The notes below the pieces were generated by a model. The model did no database searches. It was not told where the DNA came from and saw only the letters and a list, made by a program, of their open reading frames with translations. Both the position numbers and the translations under genes were made by a program. This document shows positions 5,157-6,787 of a stretch of DNA of 6,787 nucleotides, in pieces; position 1 is the stretch's first letter, and every line of letters starts with the position of its first letter. The DNA is from Angelakisella sp. Lineage in GTDB: Bacteria > Bacillota > Clostridia > Oscillospirales > Ruminococcaceae. The stretch is from NCBI GenBank assembly GCA_022795575.1, contig JAAWGY010000123.1, positions 1 to 6,787 of the forward strand, given 5' to 3'.

Positions 5157-5837
5157 TTACTCCGATACCGGCGGGCAGTAGGGCTTTAGCACGGTGCGGA
5201 GAAAGAAATTCCCCAAAAGGCAGGGGACCGAAAAACCGATGAGCAGCAGGTAGGCGCCGCTGAGGGGGAAGGCCATCACCGCGGTAAAGAGGGAGCCATA
5301 CCAGCAAAGGGCGGCCAGCACCGCCCGCAAGGGCCTGCCCAGCCCCAACAGCAGGGCCAGCCGGAAAGATTCCCGAACCCCTCTGCCGGCCCCCAGCAGG
5401 CCGTAGAGGTGGCAGGAGGAGAGGAGCGCCGCCAAAAATACGGTGGAGCAGAGCATGAAGGGGAGGAAGAAGAGGGGGTTGCCCGCGGCGCGGTCCAGGT
5501 AGAACCAGGCCCCCCAGCCGGCACAGAGGGCGGGCAGGGCGGTGAGCAGAAAGGCGGCGTAGGCCTGGCGCCAGTGGCGCAGCAGGCCGGTTTTGTAGTG
5601 GTGGAGGCAGAGCACCGGCTGGTCCATCACCATCCGGCGGATCACCTGGTTAAGGGCGAAGAGGGCCAGGGGGATGGTAATCACCGGCAGGCAGGTAAGC
5701 AGGAAGAGGAGGTTCAGCTGGAACAGGGTAACACATTCCAGCTGCAAAATCTCCACAAAACGGGCGACGCCGGTTTTTTCCGGGGCGTCCTTCTGGATGC
5801 CGGGGCCGGGGGTGCTGTAATCGTGACGGAAGAACAA
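5157..5837 (-). CDS. YesL/DUF624 family integral membrane protein
   Basis: 226 residues with five probable membrane helices (about 37-62, 91-114, 121-148, 170-190, 192-213). The N-terminus has the family block DYSTPGPGIQKDAPEKTG (6-23), followed by LNLLFLLTCLPVITIPLALFAL (41-62), which is characteristic of DUF624/YesL. Members are often encoded next to carbohydrate ABC transporters and glycan-degradation genes; their biochemical role is not settled. The start is TTG at 5837: the family N-terminus begins within a few residues of it and a strong site, TTGGAGGGAGG (5846-5856), sits 8 bases upstream. It is the first gene of the minus-strand cluster and is divergent from the MsmK-like ATPase, consistent with a sugar-uptake theme, although no permease is present. 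Confidence 0.85.
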   Translation of the reverse strand: MFFRHDYSTPGPGIQKDAPEKTGVARFVEILQLECVTLFQLNLLFLLTCLPVITIPLALFALNQVIRRMVMDQPVLCLHHYKTGLLRHWRQAYAAFLLTALPALCAGWGAWFYLDRAAGNPLFFLPFMLCSTVFLAALLSSCHLYGLLGAGRGVRESFRLALLLGLGRPLRAVLAALCWYGSLFTAVMAFPLSGAYLLLIGFSVPCLLGNFFLRTVLKPYCPPVSE

Positions 5838-5845
5838 CAGAAACG

Positions 5846-5856
5846 CCTCCCTCCAA
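5846..5856 (-). promoter_or_regulatory. strong ribosome binding site supporting a TTG start
   Basis: Minus-strand TTGGAGGGAGG ends 8 bases before the TTG at 5837. It has two overlapping GGAGG-like cores and there is no nearby in-frame ATG. This supports TTG initiation for the YesL-like gene. Confidence 0.7.
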
Positions 5857-5877
5857 AATCGCTTATCGATTCAGTTT

Positions 5878-5907
5878 ATCATAAGGAGGCAATATCTTCA
5901 ATAGCAA
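5878..5907 (-). promoter_or_regulatory. probable promoter of the yesL-like operon
   Basis: On the minus strand a -35 of TTGCTA (5907-5902, four of six) and a -10 of TATGAT (5883-5878, five of six) are 18 bases apart, placing the start near 5870 and the TTG codon about 33 bases downstream. An overlapping alternative is TTGAAG with TAAACT at 17-base spacing. Both rest on consensus matching only. Confidence 0.5.
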
Positions 5908-5965
5908 AATACTGATGCCGCGGGTAAATAAATTGCGCTGCCCTTCTCCGCCCAGGGAAAATCGC

Positions 5966-5994
5966 TTTTTTACCCATATCATCATTTTTTTACC
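5966..5994 (+). repeat. direct repeat TTTTTTACC, 20-base period, next to the msmK-side promoter
   Basis: TTTTTTACC occurs at 5966-5974 and again at 5986-5994, exactly 20 bases apart (about two helical turns). The second copy ends one base before the putative -35 at 5996. This geometry would suit a tandem activator site or an A/T-rich UP-like element. The sequence is simple, so chance is a real alternative. Confidence 0.4.
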
Positions 5995-5995
5995 A

Positions 5996-6024
5996 TTGCG
6001 GAACAAAAAACACTGTGGTATCCT
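5996..6024 (+). promoter_or_regulatory. possible promoter of the MsmK-like ATPase gene
   Basis: TTGCGG (5996-6001) and TATCCT (6019-6024) are 17 bases apart, and TG at 6016-6017 gives an extended -10. The same TATCCT -10 is used at the blaI promoter in this window. The start would be near 6031, leaving a leader of about 86 bases. Weaker alternatives are TATAGT (6073-6078) and CATAAT (6091-6096), which lack a good -35. Confidence 0.4.
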
Positions 6025-6055
6025 GGAAAACAGCGAAAGGCCAGGGGACAGATGC

Positions 6056-6070
6056 TTCCCGGCCCGGGAA
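6056..6070. promoter_or_regulatory. 15-base palindrome in the msmK leader (operator or hairpin)
   Basis: TTCCCGG-C-CCGGGAA is a perfect inverted repeat with 7-base arms and a single central base. It lies 46 bases before the start codon and downstream of the proposed promoter. It could be a repressor operator or contribute to a leader structure; no specific regulator is recognised. Confidence 0.35.
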
Positions 6071-6116
6071 AGTATAGTCAATAAATTACCCATAATACCT
6101 ACAGGAGGAATACACC

Positions 6117-6787
6117 ATGGCAAGCATCACCTTTAAGCACGTCAGAAAAACCTACCCCGGCGGCGTCACTATTGTACCGGACCTGAACCTGGAGATCAAG
6201 CACAAGGAGTTTGTCATCCTGGTAGGCCCCTCCGGCTGCGGTAAGTCCACCACCCTGCGGATGATCGCCGGCCTGGAGGACGTCAGCGACGGCGAGCTCC
6301 TCATCGGCGACCGGGTGGTCAACGACGTGGCCCCCAAGGACCGGGACATCGCCATGGTCTTCCAGAACTACGCCCTCTACCCCCATATGACCGTCTACAA
6401 GAACATCGCCTTCGGCCTCATCCAGAAGAAGGTCCCCAAGGACGAGATCGACAGGCGGGTCCACGAGGCCGCCAAGGCGCTGGACCTGGAGCACCTCCTC
6501 AACCGCAAGCCCAAAGCCCTTTCCGGCGGCCAGCGGCAGCGTGTCGCCCTGGGCCGGGCCATGGTCCGCAACCCCGCCGTCTTCCTGCTGGATGAGCCCC
6601 TCAGCAACCTGGACGCCAAGCTCCGTACCGCCATGAGGGCGGAGATCAGCCGCCTCCACAAGCGCCTTGCCACTACCTTTGTCTACGTCACCCACGACCA
6701 GACCGAGGCCATGACCATGGGCGACCGTATCGTGGTGATGAAGGACGGCATCATCCAGCAGAACGACGCTCCCCAGGTTCTCTATGA
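6117..6787 (+). CDS. msmK: MsmK/UgpC-type carbohydrate ABC transporter ATP-binding protein (partial, 3' end off-window)
   Basis: The first 223 codons are present; the family is usually about 360-370 residues, so the rest of the regulatory (TOBE/OB) domain lies beyond the window. The nucleotide-binding domain is intact: Walker A GPSGCGKST (37-45), Q-loop Gln83 in VFQNYALYPHMTV, signature LSGGQRQRVA (135-144), Walker B FLLDEP (156-161), D-loop SNLD (163-166) and the switch His193 in VTHDQTEAM. The VFQNYALYPHMTV and THDQTEAMTM wording is typical of the MalK/MsmK/UgpC subfamily, which energises import of sugars or glycerol-3-phosphate on the inner face of the membrane. The start at 6117 has AGGAGG (6103-6108) 8 bases away. 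Codons lean strongly to C in the third position (ATC, GTC, AAC), more than in the neighbours, which suggests high expression. Such ATPases may serve several permeases. No permease precedes it here. Confidence 0.93.
   Translation, partial: MASITFKHVRKTYPGGVTIVPDLNLEIKHKEFVILVGPSGCGKSTTLRMIAGLEDVSDGELLIGDRVVNDVAPKDRDIAMVFQNYALYPHMTVYKNIAFGLIQKKVPKDEIDRRVHEAAKALDLEHLLNRKPKALSGGQRQRVALGRAMVRNPAVFLLDEPLSNLDAKLRTAMRAEISRLHKRLATTFVYVTHDQTEAMTMGDRIVVMKDGIIQQNDAPQVLY

Noticed and set aside
3520..5181. 553-residue plus-strand frame across the minus-strand genes
   Set aside because: It spans two well-supported minus-strand genes and their intergenic gap. Its composition (Val/Gly/Gln/His/Pro) is that of a complement, and no domain is visible.
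5409..5915. 168-residue plus-strand frame opposite the YesL-like gene
   Set aside because: Its Glu/Gly-rich translation is the complement of a five-helix membrane protein, and it ends in the promoter region.
6099..6695. 198-residue minus-strand frame opposite the ABC ATPase
   Set aside because: Antisense to a gene with every ABC ATPase motif intact. It has no good start signal or recognisable domain.
1..6787. CRISPR arrays, tRNA/rRNA genes, insertion sequences, phage or toxin-antitoxin genes
   Set aside because: I looked for spaced direct repeats, cloverleaf-like segments, transposase motifs and small gene pairs and saw none.

Overview
The window is GC-rich (roughly 60% or more by eye) and carries Firmicutes-type genes: a BlaI/BlaR1-like repressor and M56 sensor-protease pair, a YesL/DUF624 membrane protein, a ParB-like protein of a kind I recall from clostridial BMP-family fusions, and an MsmK/UgpC-type sugar ABC ATPase. 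Strong AGGAGG-type ribosome binding sites and sigma-A-like promoters fit as well. The best guess is a high-GC gut Clostridia genome such as Oscillospiraceae (the Flavonifractor/Lawsonibacter neighbourhood). This is inferred from gene content and style, not from a search.

Layout. Bases 1-295 hold no convincing gene. They contain the tail of an upstream transcription unit (a possible terminator near 5-34, a stem-loop at 40-70 and a strong nested terminator at 138-216), followed by a sigma-A-like promoter with two short BlaI-type dyads (227-279). Two genes follow on the plus strand: a BlaI-family repressor (296-673) and, overlapping it by one base, a 934-residue BlaR1/M56-type membrane metalloprotease (673-3477). 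A perfect hairpin at 3476-3521 closes this unit. It is shared with the convergent minus-strand cluster, whose last gene stops four bases away.

The minus-strand cluster reads from right to left: a YesL/DUF624 membrane protein (5837-5157, TTG start), a ParB-like protein without the substrate-binding domain I remember following it in relatives (5133-4153), and a small metallophosphoesterase (4116-3526). Gaps are 23 and 36 bases, so they are probably one operon. A 279-base divergent intergenic region (5838-6116) separates this cluster from an MsmK-like ATPase on the plus strand (6117 to the window edge, 223 complete codons seen).

How the genes may work together. BlaI represses its own operon through the dyads. 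The M56 protein senses something outside the cell with a large C-terminal region that is not a recognisable penicillin-binding domain, and its cytoplasmic zinc protease relieves repression. The regulated target, if any beyond the operon itself, is not in the window. YesL-family genes and MsmK ATPases are both commonly linked to carbohydrate uptake, which suggests a sugar-related theme on the right side, but no permease or binding protein is visible. The parts most worth a second look are the M56 sensor region with four degenerate 28-30-residue repeats, and the stand-alone ParB-like protein.
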